Positions 1 to 6,145 are shown, counted from the first letter of the stretch. The stretch is 6,268 bases of DNA from Clostridiaceae bacterium (GCA_012799845.1 JAAZKL010000326.1:1-6268); one strand, 5' to 3'. Numbers and translations are program-made. The notes: generated by a model not told the origin, from the letters alone.

Positions 1-376
1 GACTGTTATTCCCGCCGAGCCTGTCGACAGTATTCCCAAACATGTCGTTGCCGGTCCTGTTGTTGAGCCCTGCGGTATTACCGGGAGAATTGCTGACTGT
101 CCCGTCTCTTGCTATGCTCCAGCGGTTATTGCCCATCATGTTCCCGCCGTATAAGCCGTTTTGCGCTGTGTTGTTGCCATCTGTTCCGGTCATGTTGTTG
201 CCGTACCTGCCTCCAACGAGGTTGTTCCTGTACCCCTGGTACTGCGTGCCCATGCCGTTCATGTCATTGAGATCACGCGCCTGCTCGTCACCCATCTGAG
301 TACAGCCGGTCAGGACCGAGCCGACGAGACACAATAACAGAACAGTACAAAAAGCTGTTTTAAGTGATGTTTTCAT
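1..376 (-). CDS. Asn/Gly-rich lipoprotein, N-terminal part (possible YhcN/YlaJ-type spore lipoprotein)
   Basis: The gene runs off the left edge; 125 codons are visible. The start is ATG at 374-376, preceded by a strong site (GGGAGGTG, revcomp of 382-389) five bases away. Residues 1-24 form a lipoprotein signal peptide: KTSLK at the N-terminus, a hydrophobic core, then the lipobox LTGC with the lipidated cysteine at residue 25. The mature part should therefore be anchored on the outer face of the membrane. After the cysteine come about 100 low-complexity residues rich in Asn, Gly and Met, with many NN pairs in settings such as YGNNMTG, MMGNNRW and GLNNRTGN. Clostridial YhcN/YlaJ-family sporulation lipoproteins often have such an Asn-rich linker before their folded domain, but that domain would lie outside the window, so the family is inference. 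The signal peptide is clear and the function is not. It lies 349 bp downstream of the CDF stop and may have its own promoter. Confidence 0.75.
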   Translation of the reverse strand, partial: MKTSLKTAFCTVLLLCLVGSVLTGCTQMGDEQARDLNDMNGMGTQYQGYRNNLVGGRYGNNMTGTDGNNTAQNGLYGGNMMGNNRWSIARDGTVSNSPGNTAGLNNRTGNDMFGNTVDRLGGNNS

Positions 377-381
377 CTCAA

Positions 382-389
382 CACCTCCC
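382..389 (-). promoter_or_regulatory. Ribosome binding site of the lipoprotein gene
   Basis: GGGAGGTG on the minus strand lies five bases before ATG 376. It is close to the full anti-16S complement and fixes the start of the lipoprotein gene. Confidence 0.8.
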
Positions 390-390
390 G

Positions 391-566
391 TACTATTCTG
401 TGTACATAATTCATTTTTATTTGCGTTAAAAATTAATAGAGCTGCATAATCATTTACGAAGAGGAATTTATATAATGTTTCATAATACGATTCTGTGCGG
501 CTTCATATTTGCATAAAATACGAGTCGGCGTGAAAGCAAAAAAACAGGTATTCTGCCTAAAAATGT
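391..566. other. AT-rich intergenic leader with no gene seen
   Basis: With the array at 567-725 this makes a 349-bp stretch between the CDF stop and the lipoprotein start. The part at 391-566 is AT-rich and has no ORF with a ribosome binding site on either strand. It presumably carries the lipoprotein promoter: several TATAAT-like or TTATAT-like strings occur on the minus strand, for example near 470-476, but none has a convincing -35 at 16-18 bp, so no promoter is called. No strong hairpin or RNA gene was seen. Confidence 0.5.
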
Positions 567-760
567 GAACTTGCTTTTCCTGAAAATCCGGGGCATAGTG
601 GACGTGAACCTGCTATTCTGAAAATCCGGAACATAATGAATGTGAGCCTGCTTATCCTGGAAACCAGGAACATAATGAATATGAGCCTGCTTATCCTGGA
701 AATCAGGAACATAATGAATATGAACCTACTTATCCTGGAAATCAGGAACATAATGATGGT
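567..760. repeat. 39-bp tandem array, five copies, overlapping the CDF 3' end
   Basis: Five adjacent units lie at 567-605, 606-643, 644-682, 683-721 and 722-760; four are 39 bp and the second is 38 bp. The unit holds the landmark strings CCTGCTTATCCTGG and CAGGAACATAATGAA on the plus strand. The units at 644-682 and 683-721 differ by one base; the two leftmost have diverged more. The rightmost unit contains the last ten codons and the TAG stop (726-728) of the CDF gene. On the minus strand, in the CDF frame, the unit reads as 13 codons, HYVPDFQDKQAHI. The unit at 606-643 has lost one base, which shifts the frame. No dyad within the unit suggests an RNA structure, and there is no CRISPR-like spacing because the units abut. 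Confidence 0.93.
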
Positions 761-1910
761 CCACCGTGATAACTGAGCGATAGCTTTTGTCCATTTCCAT
801 TATTTTCTCCGAAAGGATCCTGACAAGTTCGCCGTCGCCGTATTTGAAGCCGTACGGAACCACTATGTCGAATATCAGCTTTGAATGGGTAATGCCGAAA
901 AATACGCGGAAATCATGGATACTTATCTCGGGTGAGATATCCTTTACCAGCGACTCAACATTCGACTTCAGTTTATTGATCCTCTCATCGTCAGTTATTA
1001 CCGGGTCCAGGTGTATGACCAGATGTATGCCAAGATCCTTGAGGAAATCCCGTTCTATGTTGTCTATAATATCATGGCTGACCATAATATCCTGATCGGC
1101 GGACACTTCACAATGCACGGAAGCAAAATATTTGTCCACGCCGTAGTTGTGCACCGTCAGGTCATGCAGTCCAACAATGCCGTCATAGCTCATGATCTTT
1201 TTGTAAATGCGGTCCACCATCTCCCTGGAAGGCGCCATTCCAAGCAACGGGCTTACCGTGTCCTTTATGAGCCTTATGCCGGATACGGTAATGAAAACTG
1301 CTACTGCTGCACCCATCCAGCCATCGATATTATACCTGGTCAGACCGGAAACCAGCAGGGCGGCAAGGACTGCGGAAGTTGCGAGGATATCGTTCCTGCT
1401 GTCTACCGCGGCTGCGCTTACAGTCTCTGAGCCGATAGCCCTGCCCAGCTTCCTGTAAAACAGGCAGAGCCACAATTTCAACAGCATCGAAATGGCGAGT
1501 ATGAAAACGACGAGCCATGAAAGAAGCAATCCCTCAGGCTCCAGGATCTTACGGACCGAGTTCAGGAACAGTTCAAGCCCCACGAACATGACCGCTATCG
1601 ATACGATCAGTCCTGAAACATACTCCATCCTGGCATGGCCGTATGGATGCCCTGCGTCCGCAGGCTTTCCGGATATTTTGAAGCCGATCAGCGTCACGAT
1701 GGCGGATCCTGAATCAGACAGGTTGTTGAATGCGTCAGCGATAATCGAAATGCTGCCCGCCAAAACGCCTGCTGTTATTTTTATGAAGAACAGCAAGAGG
1801 TTGACCGCGATCCCCGTTATACCCGACAGCTTTCCGTATGCTTCACGCACACTTGCGTCGGAGGTATTTCCATGATCCTTCACGAACAACCTCAGCAACA
1901 GCCGGGTCAT
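726..1910 (-). CDS. Cation diffusion facilitator transporter, NxxxD/DxxxD (manganese-like) type
   Basis: This 394-residue inner-membrane protein belongs to the CDF family, which exports divalent metals in exchange for protons. ATG 1910 is chosen because AGGAAGGTG (revcomp 1916-1924) lies just upstream and because MTRLLLRLFVKD matches the usual start of clostridial homologues. A 29-codon extension from GTG 1997 would only translate repeat DNA. About six membrane helices span residues 31-215. TM2 has N62xxxD66 (FNNLSD) and TM5 has D170xxxD174 (DSRND). Zinc-type CDFs such as YiiP have D/D and H/D here, whereas the N/D plus D/D set is known from manganese exporters such as MntE; manganese is therefore the inferred substrate. 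Residues about 225-306 form the cytosolic ferredoxin-like dimerisation domain (HDLTVHNYGVDKYFASVHCEV), followed by a second C-terminal segment ending VDHHYVPDFQDK. The last ten codons are the first copy of a 39-bp tandem repeat, and the TAG stop corresponds to CAG or CAA in the other copies. Confidence 0.93.
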   Translation of the reverse strand: MTRLLLRLFVKDHGNTSDASVREAYGKLSGITGIAVNLLLFFIKITAGVLAGSISIIADAFNNLSDSGSAIVTLIGFKISGKPADAGHPYGHARMEYVSGLIVSIAVMFVGLELFLNSVRKILEPEGLLLSWLVVFILAISMLLKLWLCLFYRKLGRAIGSETVSAAAVDSRNDILATSAVLAALLVSGLTRYNIDGWMGAAVAVFITVSGIRLIKDTVSPLLGMAPSREMVDRIYKKIMSYDGIVGLHDLTVHNYGVDKYFASVHCEVSADQDIMVSHDIIDNIERDFLKDLGIHLVIHLDPVITDDERINKLKSNVESLVKDISPEISIHDFRVFFGITHSKLIFDIVVPYGFKYGDGELVRILSEKIMEMDKSYRSVITVDHHYVPDFQDK

Positions 1911-1915
1911 TGCCG

Positions 1916-1924
1916 CACCTTCCT
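1916..1924 (-). promoter_or_regulatory. Ribosome binding site that decides the CDF start
   Basis: AGGAAGGTG on the minus strand sits five bases before ATG 1910. The alternative upstream GTG at 1995-1997 has no such site, so the shorter 394-residue protein is preferred. Confidence 0.75.
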
Positions 1925-1937
1925 TCAATTCGCTATG

Positions 1938-2135
1938 TACAGGTCGGTTTATATTGTACCTGATAGTTTTCATAATGATGGTCGATCTATAAAGCACCTG
2001 ATAATTCTATAATGCCGGTCTGTTTATATGACAGCGGCTGCTTCATCTTATGATACCGACCGATTCATATAATACCAAATACTTTATCGTATAACGCCCG
2101 TCGTTTCACATGACGCCGGTCACGTCTTTTTCATA
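1938..2135. repeat. Degenerate tandem array, about five units of 37-42 bp, overlapping the zinc-ribbon gene 3' end
   Basis: The gap between the zinc-ribbon stop and the CDF start is filled by diverged units. On the plus strand each has a core like GTCGGTTTATAT; the cores begin near 1943, 1981, 2018, 2058 and 2100, giving spacings of 38, 37, 40 and 42. The two leftmost units are the closest pair and share ACCTGATA followed by TATAATG or CATAATG. The rightmost unit includes the zinc-ribbon stop (2120-2122) and runs into its last codons, where TTTTTCATAAA aligns with the TTTTCATAA of the leftmost unit. Several units carry TATAAT-like strings on the minus strand, for example TACAAT at 1953-1958, but none has a clear -35, so a CDF promoter here is possible but not called. 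Confidence 0.7.
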
Positions 2136-2512
2136 AACTCATGTTTGCACTTGGGACAGGTGATGATTATCTTTCCCTTCCCCTTCGGGAGTCTCAGTTC
2201 GGCTTTGCACTCGGGACATTTGAAAAACCTGTGTGTCTTCGATTCGGTCACGCGGCGTTTAACTTTGCCGAACCATGTCCGGATACGGTTTGTGAACATA
2301 TGGAACTTATAATTTTCCATGCTCCTTCTTTTTATGTTCCTGGAAAGTATCCTGAACATGCAAAAGCCCAGCGGTATATATACGATCAGCGCCAGGTACG
2401 GTATCCCGGTAAACCTGATTATAATAGATAAAGCGACCGCCGCCACGAGCAGCGCCAGCGAAAGCTGGTCGGCTCCATATCTTCCGGCCATGAATCTTCT
2501 GAACCAGTTCAT
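2120..2512 (-). CDS. Small membrane protein with two helices and a C-terminal zinc ribbon
   Basis: This is a 130-residue protein. Residues 17-33 and 37-54 are hydrophobic and likely form a membrane hairpin. A basic linker follows (RNIKRRSMENYKF, then FGKVKRRVTESKTHR), and the C-terminus is a zinc ribbon with C99-P-E-C102 and C119-P-K-C122. Similar conserved proteins of about 120-140 residues, starting MNW-x-RF(M)xGRYG-x-D, are common in clostridia as uncharacterised zinc-ribbon proteins; no function is known to me. The ATG overlaps the ATPase stop as ATGA (2509-2512), and GGGGGAAGC lies just upstream, so it should be translationally coupled to the ATPase. The CxxC pairs with a basic face could bind metal or nucleic acid. 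A role beside the pump is inferred only from position. Its stop codon lies inside the first unit of the downstream array. Confidence 0.85.
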   Translation of the reverse strand: MNWFRRFMAGRYGADQLSLALLVAAVALSIIIRFTGIPYLALIVYIPLGFCMFRILSRNIKRRSMENYKFHMFTNRIRTWFGKVKRRVTESKTHRFFKCPECKAELRLPKGKGKIIITCPKCKHEFMKKT

Positions 2513-5130
2513 ATTTTGCTTCCCCCGATTTCCTTATTTCCTGCTGCAATCAAAGACATAAACAGTTTGACAAGTTCCACCACAGGTATGATCGACAGCG
2601 CCAGGCCCGCACCGACCGCAAAGTTGGCCGCGCTGAGCGCGGTCAGGTGGAATACGGTGTTGACTCCGGGTAAATATATGACCGCCAGCGTCAAGAGCAG
2701 CGACAGGACCATTGCGCCGTAAAGATACCTGTTGCGCGTTTTCAGCCTGAATATCGACTTCACTCTCGATCTCATGTTGATCGAGTGGAAAACCTCGCAA
2801 AGCGAAAGGGTCAGAAAAGCCATCGTCATACCGGTGATATGGGACTGCCGGTTACCTATGATGTAGGAAACCAGCGTCAATACCGCAACGATGATCCCCT
2901 GGTAAATGACTCCTGCCGCCATCCCGCCTGCAAAAATACTCTCGCCGGCCTTCCGGGGCGGCTTTCGCATCACATCCGGTTCCGCTTCCTCCATGCCGAG
3001 GGCGATGGCGGGGAACGTGTCAGTTACCAGGTTTATCCACAGTATATGGATGGGGTCGAAAAGCCTGAAATTCAGCAGCGTCGCCGCAAACAGCGCCAGT
3101 ACCTCGCTCAGGTTGGCAGAAAGCAGGAACTGGATCGCCTTTCTGATGTTGTCGTAGATCCTGCGGCCTTCCTCCACAGCATTCACGATGGTCGCAAAGT
3201 TGTCGTCAGCCAGCACCATGTCAGAAACGTTCTTTGAGACGTCCGTACCGGTTATTCCCATGCCTACGCCTATATCTGCAGTCTTGAGGGCCGGCGCGTC
3301 ATTTACGCCGTCTCCGGTCATCGCCGTGATCATGCCGTTCTTTTTCCATGCTTCCACGATACGCACCTTGTGTTCAGGCTGGACACGCGCGTAAACGGAA
3401 TATTTCCTGACATCTTTCACAAATTCCTCGTCCGATATATCATCCAGCCCGGTGCCAATGATCGCCTGGCTTTCGTCAGTGATGATGCCCAGTTCCCTTG
3501 CGATAGCGACAGCCGTATCCCGGTGGTCCCCCGTGATCATTACCGGTCTGATCCCTGCGGTGCGGCATTCGCCTATGGCATCCTTTACTTCCGGGCGCAC
3601 CGGGTCGATCATGCCCACAAGTCCTATGAATACCAGGTCTTTCTCCAGTGTTTCCGGTGAGACGGTCTCAGGAAGAGTATCCATTTCTCTCATTGCGGAA
3701 CCCAGCACACGGAGCGCTTTGGCTGCCATTTTTCTGTTTTCGGCAAGCACCGATTCCCTTAGTTCATCGGTCAGAGACACGACCTCATCCCCTGAAAGCA
3801 TGCGGCTGCATTTTCTCAGCAGTTCATCAGGAGCGCCCTTGGTGTACTGGACATACTTTCCCGACGGGTCCCTGTGCACAGTGGACATCATCTTCCTCAT
3901 CGAATCAAAGGGAGCTTCAGCGGTCCTCGGCATGGTTTTTTCAAGCTCAGACTTGTTATAGCCGGCTTTGACGGCAAAAAGCACGAGAGCGCTTTCGGTA
4001 GGTTCCCCGATCACGCCATTCCCGTCCTCTGACAGTTCCGCATCATTGCACAGTGCCATGGATACGGCAAGCTTCTCCGTATTTCCGAAGGTATCGACCA
4101 CTGTCATCTTGTTCTGCGTCAGGGTGCCTGTCTTGTCGGAGCATATGACCTGGGTGCAGCCCAGCGTCTCGACCGCAGTCAGCCTCCGTATTATCGCGTT
4201 GCGCCTGGACATTTTGGTAACTCCTATTGACAGTACCACCGTCACCACAGCCACAAGTCCTTCCGGGATCGCAGCCACTGCAAGGCTTATCGCAAGAAGG
4301 AACATGTCCAGCACCTGTCCTCCGGAAAATCCGCCGTTCCGCAACACACTGAATATAAATATGAAAACGCTGATCCCAAGCACGCAGATGCTGAGTATGC
4401 GGCTGAGGCCGGCCAGTGTCCGCTGCAGCGGCGTTTTTTCATCCTCGGTCCGGGAAATGATGTCGGCTATCTTCCCCATCTCGGTCGACATGCCCGTGGC
4501 AACCACCACGCCTTCGCCACGGCCGTAGACCACATTGGTCCCCATATATGCCATGTTGCGCCTGTCGCCCAGCGGTATATCCCCGTCTGATGAGACCAGT
4601 ACAGCATCTTCTTTCTCCACCGGGACCGACTCACCCGTAAGCGAAGCTTCCTCTATCTTCAGGCTTGACGACTCTATAAGCCTCATATCAGCAGGAACCG
4701 CATCTCCTGCTTCCAGCAGGACTATGTCGCCCGGCACCAGTTCCTCCGATTTTATCTGCGTCACATGGCCGTTCCTTCTGACCTTCGAATAGGGCGAAGA
4801 CAGTTTTGCCAGAGCTTCGATGGCTTTTTCAGCCTTCCCCTCCTGAACGATCCCAAGTATGGAATTGAGTATCACTACCGTAAGAATAACGGCCGCATCC
4901 GCAATTTCACCAACAATACCCGAAATCACGGCAGCAACCATCAATATAACGACCATTGGGTCCTTCAGTTGATCGAGAAGTCTCTGAAAAACCGTTTTCT
5001 TCCGGCTTTCCGACAGCATGTTCCTGCCATGCTTCTCAAGCCGCATCGCCGCCTGCTCCGGGCTCAGCCCTTCTCTGCCCGTCTCCAGCGAGCCCAGCAC
5101 ATTCTGTGTTTCCTCCAGATAATACCTCAT
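2509..5130 (-). CDS. Calcium-transporting P-type ATPase, P2A (SERCA-like) type
   Basis: This 873-residue pump uses ATP to export Ca2+ across the cytoplasmic membrane. ATG 5130 (MRYYLEETQNVL) is chosen over TTG 5184 because GGAAGGGAAG (revcomp 5136-5145) precedes it and the family starts here. The order is standard: cation ATPase N-terminal domain (1-55), TM1-2 (about 58-95), actuator domain with TGES (165-168), TM3-4 (about 244-302) with PEGL (289-292), phosphorylation site DKTGT with D332, nucleotide domain with KGAP (431-434), TGD (533-535), TGDGVNDAP (605-613), then TM5-10 (about 663-856). All SERCA calcium ligands that can be placed are present: E290 (TM4), N673 and E676 (TM5), N700, T703 and D704 (TM6), E779 (TM8). 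This favours a calcium pump with both sites formed. The length is normal and no break was seen. A TATAAT box and a large dyad lie upstream. Confidence 0.95.
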   Translation of the reverse strand: MRYYLEETQNVLGSLETGREGLSPEQAAMRLEKHGRNMLSESRKKTVFQRLLDQLKDPMVVILMVAAVISGIVGEIADAAVILTVVILNSILGIVQEGKAEKAIEALAKLSSPYSKVRRNGHVTQIKSEELVPGDIVLLEAGDAVPADMRLIESSSLKIEEASLTGESVPVEKEDAVLVSSDGDIPLGDRRNMAYMGTNVVYGRGEGVVVATGMSTEMGKIADIISRTEDEKTPLQRTLAGLSRILSICVLGISVFIFIFSVLRNGGFSGGQVLDMFLLAISLAVAAIPEGLVAVVTVVLSIGVTKMSRRNAIIRRLTAVETLGCTQVICSDKTGTLTQNKMTVVDTFGNTEKLAVSMALCNDAELSEDGNGVIGEPTESALVLFAVKAGYNKSELEKTMPRTAEAPFDSMRKMMSTVHRDPSGKYVQYTKGAPDELLRKCSRMLSGDEVVSLTDELRESVLAENRKMAAKALRVLGSAMREMDTLPETVSPETLEKDLVFIGLVGMIDPVRPEVKDAIGECRTAGIRPVMITGDHRDTAVAIARELGIITDESQAIIGTGLDDISDEEFVKDVRKYSVYARVQPEHKVRIVEAWKKNGMITAMTGDGVNDAPALKTADIGVGMGITGTDVSKNVSDMVLADDNFATIVNAVEEGRRIYDNIRKAIQFLLSANLSEVLALFAATLLNFRLFDPIHILWINLVTDTFPAIALGMEEAEPDVMRKPPRKAGESIFAGGMAAGVIYQGIIVAVLTLVSYIIGNRQSHITGMTMAFLTLSLCEVFHSINMRSRVKSIFRLKTRNRYLYGAMVLSLLLTLAVIYLPGVNTVFHLTALSAANFAVGAGLALSIIPVVELVKLFMSLIAAGNKEIGGSKI

Positions 5131-5135
5131 TGTCG

Positions 5136-5145
5136 CTTCCCTTCC
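5136..5145 (-). promoter_or_regulatory. Ribosome binding site that decides the ATPase start
   Basis: GGAAGGGAAG on the minus strand lies five bases before ATG 5130. The upstream TTG at 5182-5184 has no comparable site. Confidence 0.65.
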
Positions 5146-5188
5146 ATAGCTGTTTTTTGCAGGTCTTTTATCCTGTAACAGCAAAACG

Positions 5189-5194
5189 ATTATA
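5189..5194 (-). promoter_or_regulatory. Candidate -10 box of the ATPase promoter
   Basis: A perfect TATAAT on the minus strand lies 58 bp before the ATPase ATG. No TTGACA-like -35 is found at 16-19 bp; that position is occupied by the AT-rich arm of the dyad at 5202-5239. A weak -35 with a regulator bound next to it would fit an activated promoter. The box is seen directly; its activity is inferred. Confidence 0.45.
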
Positions 5195-5201
5195 TCAGTT
5201 A

Positions 5202-5239
5202 CAGTTTATTTTTTCGTATACAATACGAAAAGAAAACTG
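5202..5239. promoter_or_regulatory. Large inverted repeat upstream of the ATPase, likely operator
   Basis: A near-perfect dyad. The inner arms TTTTCGTAT (5211-5219) and ATACGAAAA (5223-5231) are exact complements around the three-base centre ACA. The outer arms CAGTTT (5202-5207) and AAACTG (5234-5239) also pair, giving about 17 bp per arm with one extra base and one mismatch. Its proximal edge is 8 bp from the TATAAT at 5189-5194, so it covers the -35 zone. Neither strand has a T-run directly after the stem, which argues against an intrinsic terminator. A binding site for a dimeric regulator is the best reading; which regulator is unknown. Confidence 0.6.
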
Positions 5240-5256
5240 ACAATGTTTCGCAAAAT

Positions 5257-5292
5257 GGATCATTTCATCCCTCGAGGATCATTTCGTTCCTC
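5257..5292. repeat. Two-copy 19-bp-period duplication across the AraC stop codon
   Basis: Copies at 5257-5273 and 5276-5292 are 17 bp each with two mismatches (plus strand GGATCATTTCATCCCTC and GGATCATTTCGTTCCTC). The second copy contains the TGA stop (5279-5281) and last codons of the AraC gene; the first lies downstream of it. It is short, so chance is harder to exclude than for the two long arrays. Confidence 0.6.
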
Positions 5293-6145
5293 CATGGTTT
5301 TTATATTGCCCGGGCGGGATACCGAACTCTTTCCTGAAGGAACGGATGAAATTCGAATAATCCCCGAAACCAGTTTTTTGACAAACCTCGGTGACCCTGA
5401 ACCCTTCCTTCAGAAGCATCCTTGCCATGATGAGGCGCTTTTTGCGGATATACTGGTATATGGCGTAACCAGTGTGCTTTTTGAATTCCCTCAAAAGGTG
5501 ATATTTGCTCGTATAGAACCTGCTTGCCAGCGATTCAAGAGACAGGTCTTCCTGCAGGTTTTCATTGATATAGCTGATCACGTTGCTGACCTTTTCATCG
5601 TAAACCATATCCAGTTCCAGGTCTTCATCCTGGCTGTCAAGGAAAGCGCGGTTCAGGCAGACCAGCAGTTCCGTGAGATACGCCTTCTTCAGGACGCCGT
5701 TGCCGTAGCCTTCGCTGTAGATGGCGTTCCGGAGACATGACAGCGCATTTTTTATCATAATATGATACTCCGCCCGCGGGCGGAGCACATTGCAGTTACT
5801 CATGGCGGAACGTTCGAAACACAAAGTCAGGTCCGTATCTTCACCCAGGGCTTTCAGGAAATCGGGATCGATCCACAAAACGTACCTCTCATAAGCCTTT
5901 CCCGGCCTCACCACTGTTTTGTGGAGCTCCCTGTTGTTAATCAGGACTATGTCTCCGGGCTTCAGCCTGTAAGACCTGCCTTCGACTATATATGTGACGT
6001 CGCCGGAAATAAAACAGAACACCTCATAGAAGAGGTGGTTGTGATATTCCACCTCAACCAGGTGTTCGTCCCTGTAGTGAAAGAATTCAAAATCCCTGCT
6101 GATCATGTGCTGTCTGCTGGTAAATTCCTGCTTGACAGGCTTCAT
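5279..6145 (-). CDS. AraC-family transcriptional regulator with cupin sensor domain
   Basis: A 288-residue cytosolic DNA-binding protein. ATG 6145 is preceded by GAAGGATG. The N-terminal half is an AraC-type cupin (about residues 25-95): YHNHLFYEVF with H35, H37 and E41, then LKPGDIVLINNRELH with H75, the usual ligand-pocket pattern. Residues about 183-285 form the paired helix-turn-helix: first helix pair LSLESLASRFYTSKYHLLREF, second VTEVCQKTGFGDYSNF, closing with FRKEFGIPPGQYK. The length is typical for this class. The ligand cannot be read from sequence; relatives with this fold often sense sugars or other small molecules, so control of the adjacent cation pump is inferred only from being 149 bp upstream in the same orientation. 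A GC-rich 18-bp palindrome lies inside the gene at 5768-5785, and its stop codon lies in a short tandem duplication. Confidence 0.93.
   Translation of the reverse strand: MKPVKQEFTSRQHMISRDFEFFHYRDEHLVEVEYHNHLFYEVFCFISGDVTYIVEGRSYRLKPGDIVLINNRELHKTVVRPGKAYERYVLWIDPDFLKALGEDTDLTLCFERSAMSNCNVLRPRAEYHIMIKNALSCLRNAIYSEGYGNGVLKKAYLTELLVCLNRAFLDSQDEDLELDMVYDEKVSNVISYINENLQEDLSLESLASRFYTSKYHLLREFKKHTGYAIYQYIRKKRLIMARMLLKEGFRVTEVCQKTGFGDYSNFIRSFRKEFGIPPGQYKNHGGTK
5768..5785. repeat. Perfect 18-bp GC-rich palindrome within the AraC gene
   Basis: CTCCGCCCGCGGGCGGAG is its own reverse complement over 18 bases. It encodes LRPRAE in the linker between the cupin and the helix-turn-helix domains. It is much richer in GC than its surroundings. 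It may be chance, or a site for a palindrome-binding protein or methylase. Confidence 0.7.

Noticed and set aside
536..563. Intrinsic terminator between the CDF and the lipoprotein gene (stem with seven T on the minus strand)
   Set aside because: The stem has only about six pairs, two of them G-T wobbles, around a five-base loop; too weak to call despite the T-run.
557..751. 64-codon minus-strand frame reading MFLISRISR repeats
   Set aside because: It is the 39-bp tandem array read in a different frame from the CDF, with no ribosome binding site; differences between copies fall at second codon positions of this frame.
567..760. CRISPR array
   Set aside because: The units abut with no unique spacers, and one unit is part of a coding sequence.
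608..769. Plus-strand frame reading EPAYPGNQEHNEY repeats
   Set aside because: It looks like a repetitive protein tail but has no start codon in its own frame and is bounded by TGA at 605-607. It is the reverse strand of the CDF-derived array.
1911..1997. N-terminal extension of the CDF from GTG 1997
   Set aside because: It translates tandem-repeat DNA, has no ribosome binding site and does not match the family start.
3452..3961. Long plus-strand ORFs opposite the ATPase, CDF and AraC genes
   Set aside because: They are antisense shadows of well-supported minus-strand genes, with no recognisable domain or ribosome binding site.
5131..5184. N-terminal extension of the ATPase from TTG 5184
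   Set aside because: No ribosome binding site; it would place the start just downstream of the TATAAT box, and the family begins at MRYYLEETQ.
5202..5239. Terminator of the AraC gene
   Set aside because: The dyad is AT-rich and neither strand shows a T-run directly after the stem.
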